Source: Mesostigma viride (lineage: Eukaryota; Streptophyta; Mesostigmatophyceae; Mesostigmatales; Mesostigmataceae). Taken from it: DNA of 64,000 bases. This document shows positions 11,741 through 20,200 of this stretch, in pieces; the first letter of the stretch is position 1; each line of letters opens with the position of its first letter. The notes below the pieces were generated by a model that was not told the origin of the DNA, did no database searches, and worked only from the letters and a program-made list of their open reading frames with translations. The stretch covers positions 1-64,000 of the forward strand of contig RPFO01001635.1 of the NCBI GenBank assembly GCA_009746045.1, in the 5' to 3' direction. Made by a program: the position numbers and the translations under genes.

Positions 11741-11889
11741 ACCATGACCAGCCAGCCAGCCACCCACCCTCTCCAACTGCCTGTGCTCCCACCTACGCAG
11801 CCAGCCATTTACCAAAGCATCCACCTATCAGCCACCCACCTGCCATTGAACCCACCCACGCCTAGGCATCCCTTGAAGCATCTATAGCC

Positions 11890-12955
11890 CAAGCCTCCCA
11901 CCCAAGGCTCTCTGGGCAATCAAACAACCAAACAACCAATCACCCAGCTATACAACCACCTAACCACCTAACCACTCAACAACACAATCACCGAACCACC
12001 TAACTACCCAACACCCAAACCAGCCAGGCATGTGCCCGCCTCGCATGCCCTCACCATTGCAACACCCCATACACGCCCCGCTCACCTAGCCAGCCACACA
12101 CCCAGCCAGTCTCCTGCTCAACTCACGCATGAAGGCAATATCAGCCATGCATGGCCTCACCTTGCATCACTTGCATTGCCTGGTTAATTTGCATGAGACA
12201 GCTTCCATCTCATTGTCAGCAACTGAAAAGGCTCTTTCTTCACAGTAATGAATAAGCTACAACGTTGGAAACGTTCTCCCATCCCTCTTTAAAACAGTCT
12301 TTAAATCAGAAAGACAAGGGCAAATCTCTGGACAAGGTGGCAATAACCACTGCACCATGCTCTTGAGAAAGTCTTAACAACCCAGCTTTCTACCCTTTTA
12401 GAAGCTGCCTTGCGTTAGCAACGATTCTGGGCCCTCTGGCTCGCTCACCTGGCTTAATCTGCGCTTCTTTATGGCTGCCGGGATATGCGAAGCTTGGGCC
12501 GAGGGTGTCGTGGCGAGGTCGTCTGCCCGACTCATCACTTCTCGAAACCGCACTGCCGACTAATAAAAACGATGCCCCCCTTTGCCTTTTGTATCTGGCG
12601 TCAAAAGAACAATGAACTCGCTTGGAAACACTGTCGCAAAGAGCTTCCTACAGGCATTATAAGCAATTTTCGCAGCTTTTACCGCACTTACTGCACATCC
12701 GGAAGACCATTAGCGGCCTTCGCGCGGAATCTTGGGCACGCCATATCTTCTGCTGGCTCATTGCCGCAGGCTGGCAGTATAGGAAGGTCGGGCATAGCCT
12801 AAAGAGCTGATTATCTGACGACAAAGATATGCATTGCATGAAGCAAGAAACAGACGGATTTCGCACCCCCATATTTATTCACGTCAATGCCGGACAATTA
12901 AAAGCGAAACTCAAAAAACGAAAACACTAACGTTTTCGGGAATATTATAACGAAC
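11890..12955. other. non-coding stretch, nothing recognised
   Basis: The first part continues the ACCACCCA-rich composition. From about 12180 on it is unique-looking sequence without a convincing ORF, splice-bounded exon or RNA gene. Confidence 0.5.
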
Positions 12956-12959
12956 AAGC

Positions 12960-13296
12960 TGAGCTGCCAGCTATGTCGCGGTTTACGATCCAGTTAACGA
13001 TAACGGCTCCGTAACCACCCCAGTGCCTAATATTGGGGCAGCTATGGCGCCGTAACCACTACCTGACCCGTCCCGTATACCCCAACGTAACCTGAACCGA
13101 AGCCGTTCACGCCCCCGTAAACATAACCGGCCCAGTTACTGGGCCGTACCGAATCTCGGGGCCAATATTCCGAATGGTACCGTAACCGGTCCGGTAACCC
13201 AAACCGCCAACGAATACGGACCCGTAACCTGGCCCGTCGAAGTTACCGGGCAGGTTACGGGGGCGTCGAAGTTACCGGACAGGTTACGGGGGCTTC
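12960..13296. repeat. right sub-terminal palindromic repeats
   Basis: Repeated CCGTAACC, GGTTACGG and GTTACCGG words, including a 2-copy direct repeat of GTCGAAGTTACCGG.CAGGTTACGGGGGC just before the terminal AAATTAACTCCTAGTG. It mirrors the left sub-terminal block. Confidence 0.7.
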
Positions 13297-13312
13297 AAAT
13301 TAACTCCTAGTG

Positions 13313-14199
13313 ATGGATGGATGGATGGATGGATGGATGGATGGATGGATGGATGGATGGATGGATGGATGGATGGATGGATGGATGGATGGATGGATGG
13401 ATGGATGGATGGATGGATGGATGGATGGATGGATGGATGGATGGATGGATGGATGGATGGATGGATGGATGGATGGATGGATGGATGGATGGATGGATGG
13501 ATGGATGGATGGATGGATGGATGGATGGATGGATGGATGGATGGATGGATGGATGGATGGATGGATGGATGGATGGATGGATGGATGGATGGATGGATGG
13601 ATGGATGGATGGATGGATGGATGGATGGATGGATGGATGGATGGATGGATGGATGGATGGATGGATGGATGGATGGATGGATGGATGGATGGATGGATGG
13701 ATGGATGGATGGATGGATGGATGGATGGATGGATGGATGGATGGATGGATGGATGGATGGATGGATGGATGGATGGATGGATGGATGGATGGATGGATGG
13801 ATGGATGGATGGATGGATGGATGGATGGATGGATGGATGGATGGATGGATGGATGGATGGATGGATGGATGGATGGATGGATGGATGGATGGATGGATGG
13901 ATGGATGGATGGATGGATGGATGGATGGATGGATGGATGGATGGATGGATGGATGGATGGATGGATGGATGGATGGATGGATGGATGGATGGATGGATGG
14001 ATGGATGGATGGATGGATGGATGGATGGATGGATGGATGGATGGATGGATGGATGGATGGATGGATGGATGGATGGATGGATGGATGGATGGATGGATGG
14101 ATGGATGGATGGATGGATGGATGGATGGATGGATGGATGGATGGATGGATGGATGGATGGATGGATGGATGGATGGATGGATGGATGGATGGATGGATG
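13313..14199. repeat. (GGAT)n tetranucleotide array, right
   Basis: More than 220 pure GGAT units starting directly after the right end of the CACTA-like element. The four overlapping 300-codon frames are artefacts of the repeat. Confidence 0.97.
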
Positions 14200-15052
14200 G
14201 CTTGTCTTACATGATGCAGTGGAACTTTGGTGCTGGAGGGTTAATTGTGGCCCGGTCTGGTTTAGCTTCAGTGCTCTCATGTCGGCCTTCATTTGTAATT
14301 ATTTGAATGCATGCCCATTGGGCCATGCATAGTGTATATTTTTTACGCATGCACGCCCATTATGTATCGCTGGGTCCATCCCATCAATGCTTGTTTATTG
14401 CCAGGTCTGGTGTAAGTAAGTTAGTACTTGCGTGTCATGCGCATGGGCATGTTTAGAGTACTATGCTAATCTCTTTAGAAACATAATTACACGGAAGTTA
14501 CAAATCTCATCTGCATCATGCCCCAAGACACTACATTAATTAAAGAATCAAATAAAATTATAACATGCCTCCGTTGGGAGATCATGCAGCACATGCATAT
14601 TCCTTGCTGAATGGGTAGAGGTGGGTCAAGCCGCGACATCGAAATAAGCTAACTCTAAGCTATCTAGTCTACAAAATCCTAACTACACTTCTCCCCAAAG
14701 CGCCCCTTCCGCTTTGGGGGAGGGGGCTTACCCACATGGGCTGGCGTGTGAGCCGGGACATTGGTCTTCCACCTCTTCTTGTTCTGCATAGGAACAGAGA
14801 GCGAAGAAATGCGGTGTGGGGACCCCTTCTCGTGGTAATGCGTTACATGTACTCCCCACCGGGCTTTGCTCTTCATGGGTTCATAAAGACAACAATTATT
14901 CAGTAAGAATTTAATAAATTAGGAACATATATCCGTTGGGAGTCACTGTTACACATATACCTGAAAAGGGGCATATGATTTTAAATACATTCTGAGCTAC
15001 AACCTGCACGTGCATGGGTTTAGTTAACTGGCACCTATACTAGAGGCCTGAC
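14200..15052. other. intergenic region made of dispersed repeat fragments
   Basis: No ORF is convincing. About 14405-14525 recurs as an inverted, diverged copy at 58190-58310 (shared words AGTACTTGCGTGTCATGCGCATG and GTGTAATTAT). About 14931-15000 matches 6604-6680. These look like relics of one mobile family. Confidence 0.55.
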
Positions 15053-15057
15053 ATGGG
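15053..15057. repeat. target site duplication ATGGG, left
   Basis: ATGGG directly before the first base of the 5' LTR is repeated exactly after the 3' LTR at 27596-27600. A 5-bp duplication is usual for Ty3/Gypsy integrases. Confidence 0.95.
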
Positions 15058-15628
15058 TGTTACGTCGCGTAACAATTCGTTGTAGTTACGGACGTAAATT
15101 AGGTCCTTGGCCTCGGTTGTTCCTAGGTTACGTGCAGTTCTAGTTTGGACATGATTGTCCCCGTAACAGTACTGTGGTATAGTGGGTGCCTTTGGGCGCC
15201 GCGCCGCGTACTATATTAGTGGTCCTTATCCTTTTGTAGAATGTAGTGGACAGGCGTGCATCTGTGCACCTGCTTGTGTTTCTGTGTTTCTGCAGGCGAG
15301 GGCCAGGTCGGCCCGAGCCTGTTGGACCGTTGGTGACCATTTATGCACGTTCCACTCCTTGTGTGGTCACTCGGCGTGTGTTAAATGAATTAACACATAT
15401 TAGCTTGGGTCACGGCAGTTTAGTTGTGTTTCCTTCCTCTTTTCCTGGAGTAAACGGGTTTGATTAAATGGCCTATGGCGTATTACAGTAGTACATATGT
15501 AAATGCATTGAGATCTGGTTCGTCTCGGTCGTCTTTCGCTAGGGGTGTATATAGAGGCAGCCTCACTAGTTTAGGTAGTATCAGGACAGGTAGAGGTAGA
15601 GGTGGTGGCCGAGGCTTGCGGCGTAACA
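15058..15628 (+). repeat. 5' LTR of element A
   Basis: 571 bp, starting TGTTACGTCG and ending GGCGTAACA, with a short inverted TGTTACG/CGTAACA at its ends. It matches 27025-27595 in length and, as far as I can read, at every base. Confidence 0.95.
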
Positions 15629-15629
15629 A

Positions 15630-15641
15630 TGGACTCGGAGG
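15630..15641 (+). other. primer binding site of element A
   Basis: TGGACTCGGAGG begins one base after the LTR. TGG plus a discriminator base plus seven bases is the expected complement of a tRNA 3' end (CTCCGAG-T-CCA). The tRNA identity is not determined; it differs from the initiator-Met-like sites of elements B and C. Confidence 0.7.
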
Positions 15642-16158
15642 TAGTTTAGATAGAGAGCGAGACGACGATCCTTTGCAACATACGTCATTGAATCAACCCT
15701 TCCGCGGCTGGGAAAAAGAAGACGACACCTACTTGACAGGTAATGGGCGGGTCGCCGTCAAGCTAGGAGGATAGTGCTGCCTGATTCAGGACACGCCCTG
15801 CCTAGACGTTAGACCTGCTCGAAGCGGAAAATCCTTTCGTATATAGCTCCTGTTCCTCGTCCTGTTTCCTTAGAAAGATGGTTTACTGCCGTAGACAGTT
15901 GCTGGTTTTGGTTCGACGATAGAGAGACGGCTAGCGTCTCGTAGATTACCCTTTTTCTGCATCTTGCCTGCTTTGTATTTAGTAGACGACCCTTCGCCGG
16001 ACGCAGAATTCTTGAAACCGGATACTTACGACCACCTGGCGCTGGAAACATCGTCCCTACGTGCGTCGTCAATCTGGTTCGGTTTCAGACACCCGAGATA
16101 AGTCGCCTTCTCCTCGTTCTCCTCATTTGACTGCTCAAGACCTACCAGGTGCGTTACC
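15642..16158 (+). other. leader of element A
   Basis: Untranslated stretch between the PBS and the first ORF. An open frame runs from the LTR to about 15774, but it has Gly/Arg-rich, LTR-derived composition and I do not call it. Confidence 0.5.
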
Positions 16159-16551
16159 ATGAGCCAACGGCGATCTTTTACTGCTCCTTCCCATTCTTCT
16201 AGCGATAATAGTCTAGCTAAATATTACGTAGTGATTACGCCTCAATGGTCCTCCATTTTCCTTTCTTGGTCCGACGCTAGGAAGATCGTTCAGAATCGCG
16301 TATATAACGTAATTAGGTATAAGAAATTTATGTCCTTTGAAGAAGCTCAGCAGTTCCTTATAGATCATAGCCAAACAGATTTAGGCCTGCATGTACGCCC
16401 TATTCCTCATGGTCGCCCTCCAGTAGAAGCTCTAGTCTTTGCTACCCCTCCTTCTTCTCCCCCTAAACGGGCTGCATCTGCATCTGCTTCAGATACTCCT
16501 CTCACTTTGGAGTTTGGTTCCCTATCCATTACTGTTGTTAAAAAGGATTGA
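16159..16551 (+). CDS. viroplasmin / RNase H1 N-terminal-like domain protein (retroelement leader ORF)
   Basis: A 130-residue ORF upstream of gag. Residues about 20-70 fit the Cauli_VI/RNase H1 N-terminal fold (PF01693): a KYYVVI opening strand, then IFLSWSDARKIVQ, then YKKFMSFEEAQQFL, i.e. the Tyr-rich strand, the S-W-x-x-A helix and the F-x-S-F-E-E-A-x-x-F-L helix. In eukaryotic RNase H1 this domain binds RNA/DNA hybrids, and in plant pararetroviruses it lies in the inclusion-body protein. The C-terminal third is low-complexity (PPSSPPKRAASASAS). No RNase H catalytic domain follows. A separate ORF with this domain before gag is unusual for Ty3/Gypsy. A role in nucleocapsid or RNA-DNA hybrid binding is inference. 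Confidence 0.7.
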   Translation: MSQRRSFTAPSHSSSDNSLAKYYVVITPQWSSIFLSWSDARKIVQNRVYNVIRYKKFMSFEEAQQFLIDHSQTDLGLHVRPIPHGRPPVEALVFATPPSSPPKRAASASASDTPLTLEFGSLSITVVKKD

Positions 16552-16642
16552 TTTTAATTTTGTTCCTGCTGCATACCTTCAAGGTTTTTCCTTTTTCCTT
16601 TGTTGCTTTCTTCTAGATTCCTATTCCTTTACGTAATTAAAG

Positions 16643-17956
16643 ATGGATCCAGTGGGTGGAGATATGTCGCCTATACCTACCAATAATAATAATAATACTA
16701 CTACTAATAACACTAACAATAACAATACTCGTGGTAACCGACGGGACTCCTTGGAAACGGTACACCATCTCACCCCTCAAGGTATTCTGCGTACCTCACC
16801 TCCTTCTCCTGTTGCTGGTGGTCGCCGTCGTCCCTCAATTACCCCACCTACCTATGAACAACGTATTTCCCAAGTCAGATTTAGTGAGGACCCTTCTTTC
16901 GTTGTGAACCAGGCCCCTGCCCCTTCTGCAACCTTGGCTCACCCCTCCAGCAGGTCCTCACACACTAACAATGCTCCTAGGCCTCCTTCCCACCCTGTGC
17001 CTTCAATGCCTGCTATTAACACGGGTCGTACCTCGGCCCCTGTCGGCCCTTCTGGGCGCCCTAGTGCAGTTCCCTTTTACCCACCTGCTTCCTGGTCCTA
17101 CCCTGAGACGGCCTATGAGGCTGCCCAGGTTCCTACCCGTGTGGCTGATTTAGAAGTTAATAATGATTTCAGTACCATGCCCCTAGATGATAGGAATTAT
17201 GATCATTTTGCCTATTCCTCTCTTCGTGAGCAATATACTGTCCCCTTCTCCTATGGGCACCATCCGGAAACGGTGGCTCCCTCTAGACCCCTACCCAAGA
17301 CTTTTCCTATCCCTTCCTTCTATCCCGCTTATGTAGCAGTGGAAGATAGTGGCCCTATGGGAAAAACTGATTCTTCTAATCCCCCTAAGCCTCCTGCTCT
17401 TCCCCTCTTTGCCAACCTTCCTAAGCTGGATGTCAAGTCTACCCCTCAACAGTTTTTCACCTTCATTATGTTGCTCACCCAGAACACAGAGTCCTGGCAG
17501 AACCACAATAGGTGGCGCCTCTCTGATGCTGTACTAGTTCCTCATTATCTTACTACCTGCATTACTCCTGAACTTGCTAACCTCATCCAGTGTGAGTCTC
17601 TTGCCTCTCATGCCTACCCAAACTCTGTAGCAGAATTGTTCAAGCGTTTAGAGAATCATTTAGTCCCTCCCGATGCAGATTGGCAGGATAGATTATCCTT
17701 TGGCACCTTGCAGCAGGGTACCAAGTCCTTCAAAGAATATATGAAAGAGTTTGATGCTCAGATGGTACGAATTAGGGATTTGTCGGGTGCAGAAGTACGT
17801 GCTCGCTTCCTTCAGGGCCTCAGTAGACCCTTATTGCGTGAAGTCAAGCGCCAGTTCTCTGCCTACCGTTTTACTGACCTGCCCCTCAAGCATGTGCGCC
17901 AGCATCTTTTACGAGTAGCAGATTTCTTCTCCACACCTTCTCTTCCTACTGTCTAA
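16643..17956 (+). CDS. Gag, N-terminal and capsid part (element A)
   Basis: A 437-residue ORF. The first ~230 residues are low-complexity (Asn runs, Pro/Ser-rich). Residues about 245-430 have the features of a retrotransposon Gag capsid domain: an LPLFANLPKLDV lead-in, a helix with W-Q-N-H-N-R-W-R, then PPDADWQDRLSF..LQQGTKSFKEYMKEFDAQ and a final LRVADFF helix. Packing of element RNA into particles is the known role. The ORF stops at the junction with a 1.7-kb insert; the zinc-knuckle part of Gag resumes at 19677, so this gene is interrupted rather than naturally short. Confidence 0.85.
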   Translation: MDPVGGDMSPIPTNNNNNTTTNNTNNNNTRGNRRDSLETVHHLTPQGILRTSPPSPVAGGRRRPSITPPTYEQRISQVRFSEDPSFVVNQAPAPSATLAHPSSRSSHTNNAPRPPSHPVPSMPAINTGRTSAPVGPSGRPSAVPFYPPASWSYPETAYEAAQVPTRVADLEVNNDFSTMPLDDRNYDHFAYSSLREQYTVPFSYGHHPETVAPSRPLPKTFPIPSFYPAYVAVEDSGPMGKTDSSNPPKPPALPLFANLPKLDVKSTPQQFFTFIMLLTQNTESWQNHNRWRLSDAVLVPHYLTTCITPELANLIQCESLASHAYPNSVAELFKRLENHLVPPDADWQDRLSFGTLQQGTKSFKEYMKEFDAQMVRIRDLSGAEVRARFLQGLSRPLLREVKRQFSAYRFTDLPLKHVRQHLLRVADFFSTPSLPTV

Positions 17957-19676
17957 TCACCAAGAAAATGTCCTCAAATGAGGACATTTTCTAGCATGGA
18001 TACCATTTGTAATAACTAACACATGTCAACACATCCATGGGTACGGCATGGAACCATGTTCATTTATGATATGTTCAAGAGTTGCAATGCTTAACATCCA
18101 TGAAATATGCTCATTGTATAATTGTTTACGATTTATGAATGCAGGGGGGTCGCTACGCGAGTGACCAAATAGCACTCAAGTCAACAATATGCCAAGAAAG
18201 AAGGCATGGCCAGGTCATGGCTGGTCCTGAAAATGCACCCAGGGTGCCCACAACATGTCTATGTTACACCCTCGCAGTCCTAGACCCTGCAGCCTGCCAG
18301 GGGGGGGGGGCACAAAATGTAACTGGCAGCCAGGGACCATGGTGCAGGCCAAACAGCGGGTGTAAAGCTAGCTCAGTCCAAAGAGTGAAATATGATGCAA
18401 AAACTTGCCAAGGTTAGGTCCATGATCGTTAGTAGAGGCTCGGCTGCCACCACGGTGCTAAACCATCATGTTGAACCCTTACGCTATATATGAAACATAT
18501 ACTGCAAGGAGGCACAAGTTGTAACACAAGCACAATGTAAACATGACAAGCTCAAGTTTCTGAGCCAGTCTTGATCACTTGGACATGAGTTGAAGCATTA
18601 GAAACATATGGGCAACATACCAGCAAGCCTTGAAAAACTTCTCAGCAACAAGGCAGTATATGTGTTGAATCAAACTAGCACATCGCAATTAAGCACAGCG
18701 ACTTCTAGTTGCTGCTGTTTTGATAACGCAAGGCCGTTTACCTTTTCAGTGACGCAACGGGAAAAGAAAGTACCGCCCAGCAAACTTCCGTTATCCCCCG
18801 GACATAAACGTAATCAAAACCACGAAGTTGGGCATTGAAAGCAACCGGAATTATCACGTCTGCGGGAGTTATAGGTTACAATCCGCTTAACACGCTTACT
18901 TAGAACGATGCGGTTGAGAATGACAGTCGGATCCTTGTTCTTTACGTGCGCCCAGGCCGCCAGCTGCGCGGGCCAGCTCAAGAAATATATATTAAAGGAC
19001 GGTGACGCGTGGGAAGCACCAAGCCTTGCGGCAAAAGAAAAATATGGCTCGCGCTCGCCCTGGTTTTCGCCAGGCGCGACTGCGACATCACGACGAAAAA
19101 ATAGAGACTCTTTGACGCATGCAACTGCCCAGGTCCCTCTTCTCCCCATGTCGCCCATAAGCCCAGAAGCGTACCATAACCCATACTCGCGATATCCGCA
19201 GCGCCTGGGCGGAAAAAGAAATTGTAAAACCGAGCTGCGAACTGACCTATCATGCGATCTACGTAGCTCTCAGATTTTCTTCAACAATGCCAAAATCCGT
19301 TCATGAACAAAATTTTCGACATATACAAAGCACCTGCACGTGAAGAATAGCATCTTCGAAATCACTAGATGACGATCTAAAATGCTGTCTTTGTCCGGGG
19401 CAAAATAATGCCCTATAACATTCAGGCAAGCCTCGGAACTGGCACGACCCCATAGCCGCCACTCGACAAAACACTCGATTGCATTGCGATGTTCTTGCTA
19501 TTGTAGGTACTTTTCGTCGCCTCATATTTTCCAGGTACGGTCGACCCCTGTCGACCCCAGGGGCTTGGCGCGCTCAGTACCTATCCCAGTTTCGCGCCAA
19601 AACCCACCAAGTGACCCTAGGACCAAATTTGGCGCCAAAACCGCGCCCCTGACCCCCCCCGTCTCAAACGAGGACT
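17957..19676. mobile_element. 1.7-kb insertion splitting gag of element A
   Basis: Non-coding-looking DNA separates the capsid and zinc-knuckle halves of Gag. The near-palindrome TGTCCTCAAATGAGGACA lies at both edges (about 17970-17987 and 19678-19695), and a related GTCTCAAACGAGGAC copy lies at 19660-19674. Either a target duplication of about 20 bp or terminal inverted-repeat-like ends could explain this. Inside I see a G-run (18301-18310) and open frames on both strands (e.g. 18908-19306), none recognisable. An intron is less likely because no GT-AG pair joins the frames cleanly by eye. Confidence 0.55.
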
Positions 19677-20138
19677 ATGTCCTCAAATGAGGACATTTGG
19701 TTTTTGGACACTACCCGTTCCCGTATTAATAATATTAGCCTTACCCCTGAGGAGGAGAACTCCTATGTAGAAGAATTAGATATCTGTGTGACTGACCTTT
19801 CAGCTCTGGATGTCTCTCATATCACCTGCTATCATTGTAAGGAAGTAGGTCATCTTAAACGTGAGTGCCCCAAGTTCCTTTCGGGTGCTCCCCCTCATCC
19901 CGACGCTCGCCCTCCTCGTACCCCTCAGCGTGCTCCTATTCGTCCCACTTCAGGACGCATTCCTTCAGCTACCCCTAGTAGGCTGAATGCTGTGCAGACA
20001 GGATCCCCAGGGTTCCCCTATGATAATCAGGCTCCCGCACCCTCTTCAATCCCTCGTGACCCTCCAGCAGTGGCTTTTCCGCCAGGGTCTTCTTCGGGGT
20101 TCGTTCCTATGGATTTGGGGGGGGAGGGGGAACAGTAG
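19677..20138 (+). CDS. Gag, nucleocapsid part with CCHC zinc knuckle (element A)
   Basis: A 153-residue ORF beginning at the right edge of the insertion. Residues about 59-72 contain the CX2CX4HX4C zinc knuckle CYHCKEVGHLKREC, the RNA-binding signature of retroviral-type nucleocapsids. A Pro/Arg-rich tail follows. The ATG is probably fortuitous, because the segment should be continuous with the capsid part at 16643-17956. It ends MDLGGEGEQ at a run of eight G (20117-20124); the pol frame is open across this point in the -1 frame. Confidence 0.85.
   Translation: MSSNEDIWFLDTTRSRINNISLTPEEENSYVEELDICVTDLSALDVSHITCYHCKEVGHLKRECPKFLSGAPPHPDARPPRTPQRAPIRPTSGRIPSATPSRLNAVQTGSPGFPYDNQAPAPSSIPRDPPAVAFPPGSSSGFVPMDLGGEGEQ
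20117..20131 (+). promoter_or_regulatory. putative -1 frameshift site (G8 run) between gag and pol
   Basis: TTGGGGGGGGAGGGGGA lies 7 bases before the gag stop. The pol reading frame, one base back relative to gag, is open from before this site to the first pol ORF codon at 20201, which is TTG rather than ATG. A slippery G run would join Gag to Pol. A one-base homopolymer assembly error would give the same picture. Confidence 0.5.
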
Positions 20139-20200
20139 GCCTGTCAGCCGGGGGTAACCTGGACAGGTCCTTAGATAGTACCCCAGATAATAATTTTTGC

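Larger units (their letters stand above)
708..13312. mobile_element. CACTA-like class II DNA transposon, 12.6 kb
   Basis: The segment begins CACTAGGAGTTAATTT and ends with its exact reverse complement, a perfect 16-bp terminal inverted repeat starting with the CACTA signature of the En/Spm superfamily. Just inside each end is a block of many direct and inverted GTTACCGG/CCGTAACC motifs, like the sub-terminal repeats of CACTA elements. Both outer flanks are (GGAT)n, which suggests one insertion into a tetranucleotide array. The expected 3-bp target duplication cannot be read because the flank is itself a repeat (left GAT, right ATG). I recognise no transposase inside, only exon-like pieces at 8.3-9.6 kb on the minus strand, so autonomy is unproven. 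Two separate termini in inverted orientation is the alternative. Confidence 0.6.

Noticed and set aside
17957-19676. Spliceosomal intron in gag
   Set aside because: No donor/acceptor pair joins the capsid and zinc-knuckle frames convincingly, and the edges share a palindromic duplication instead.
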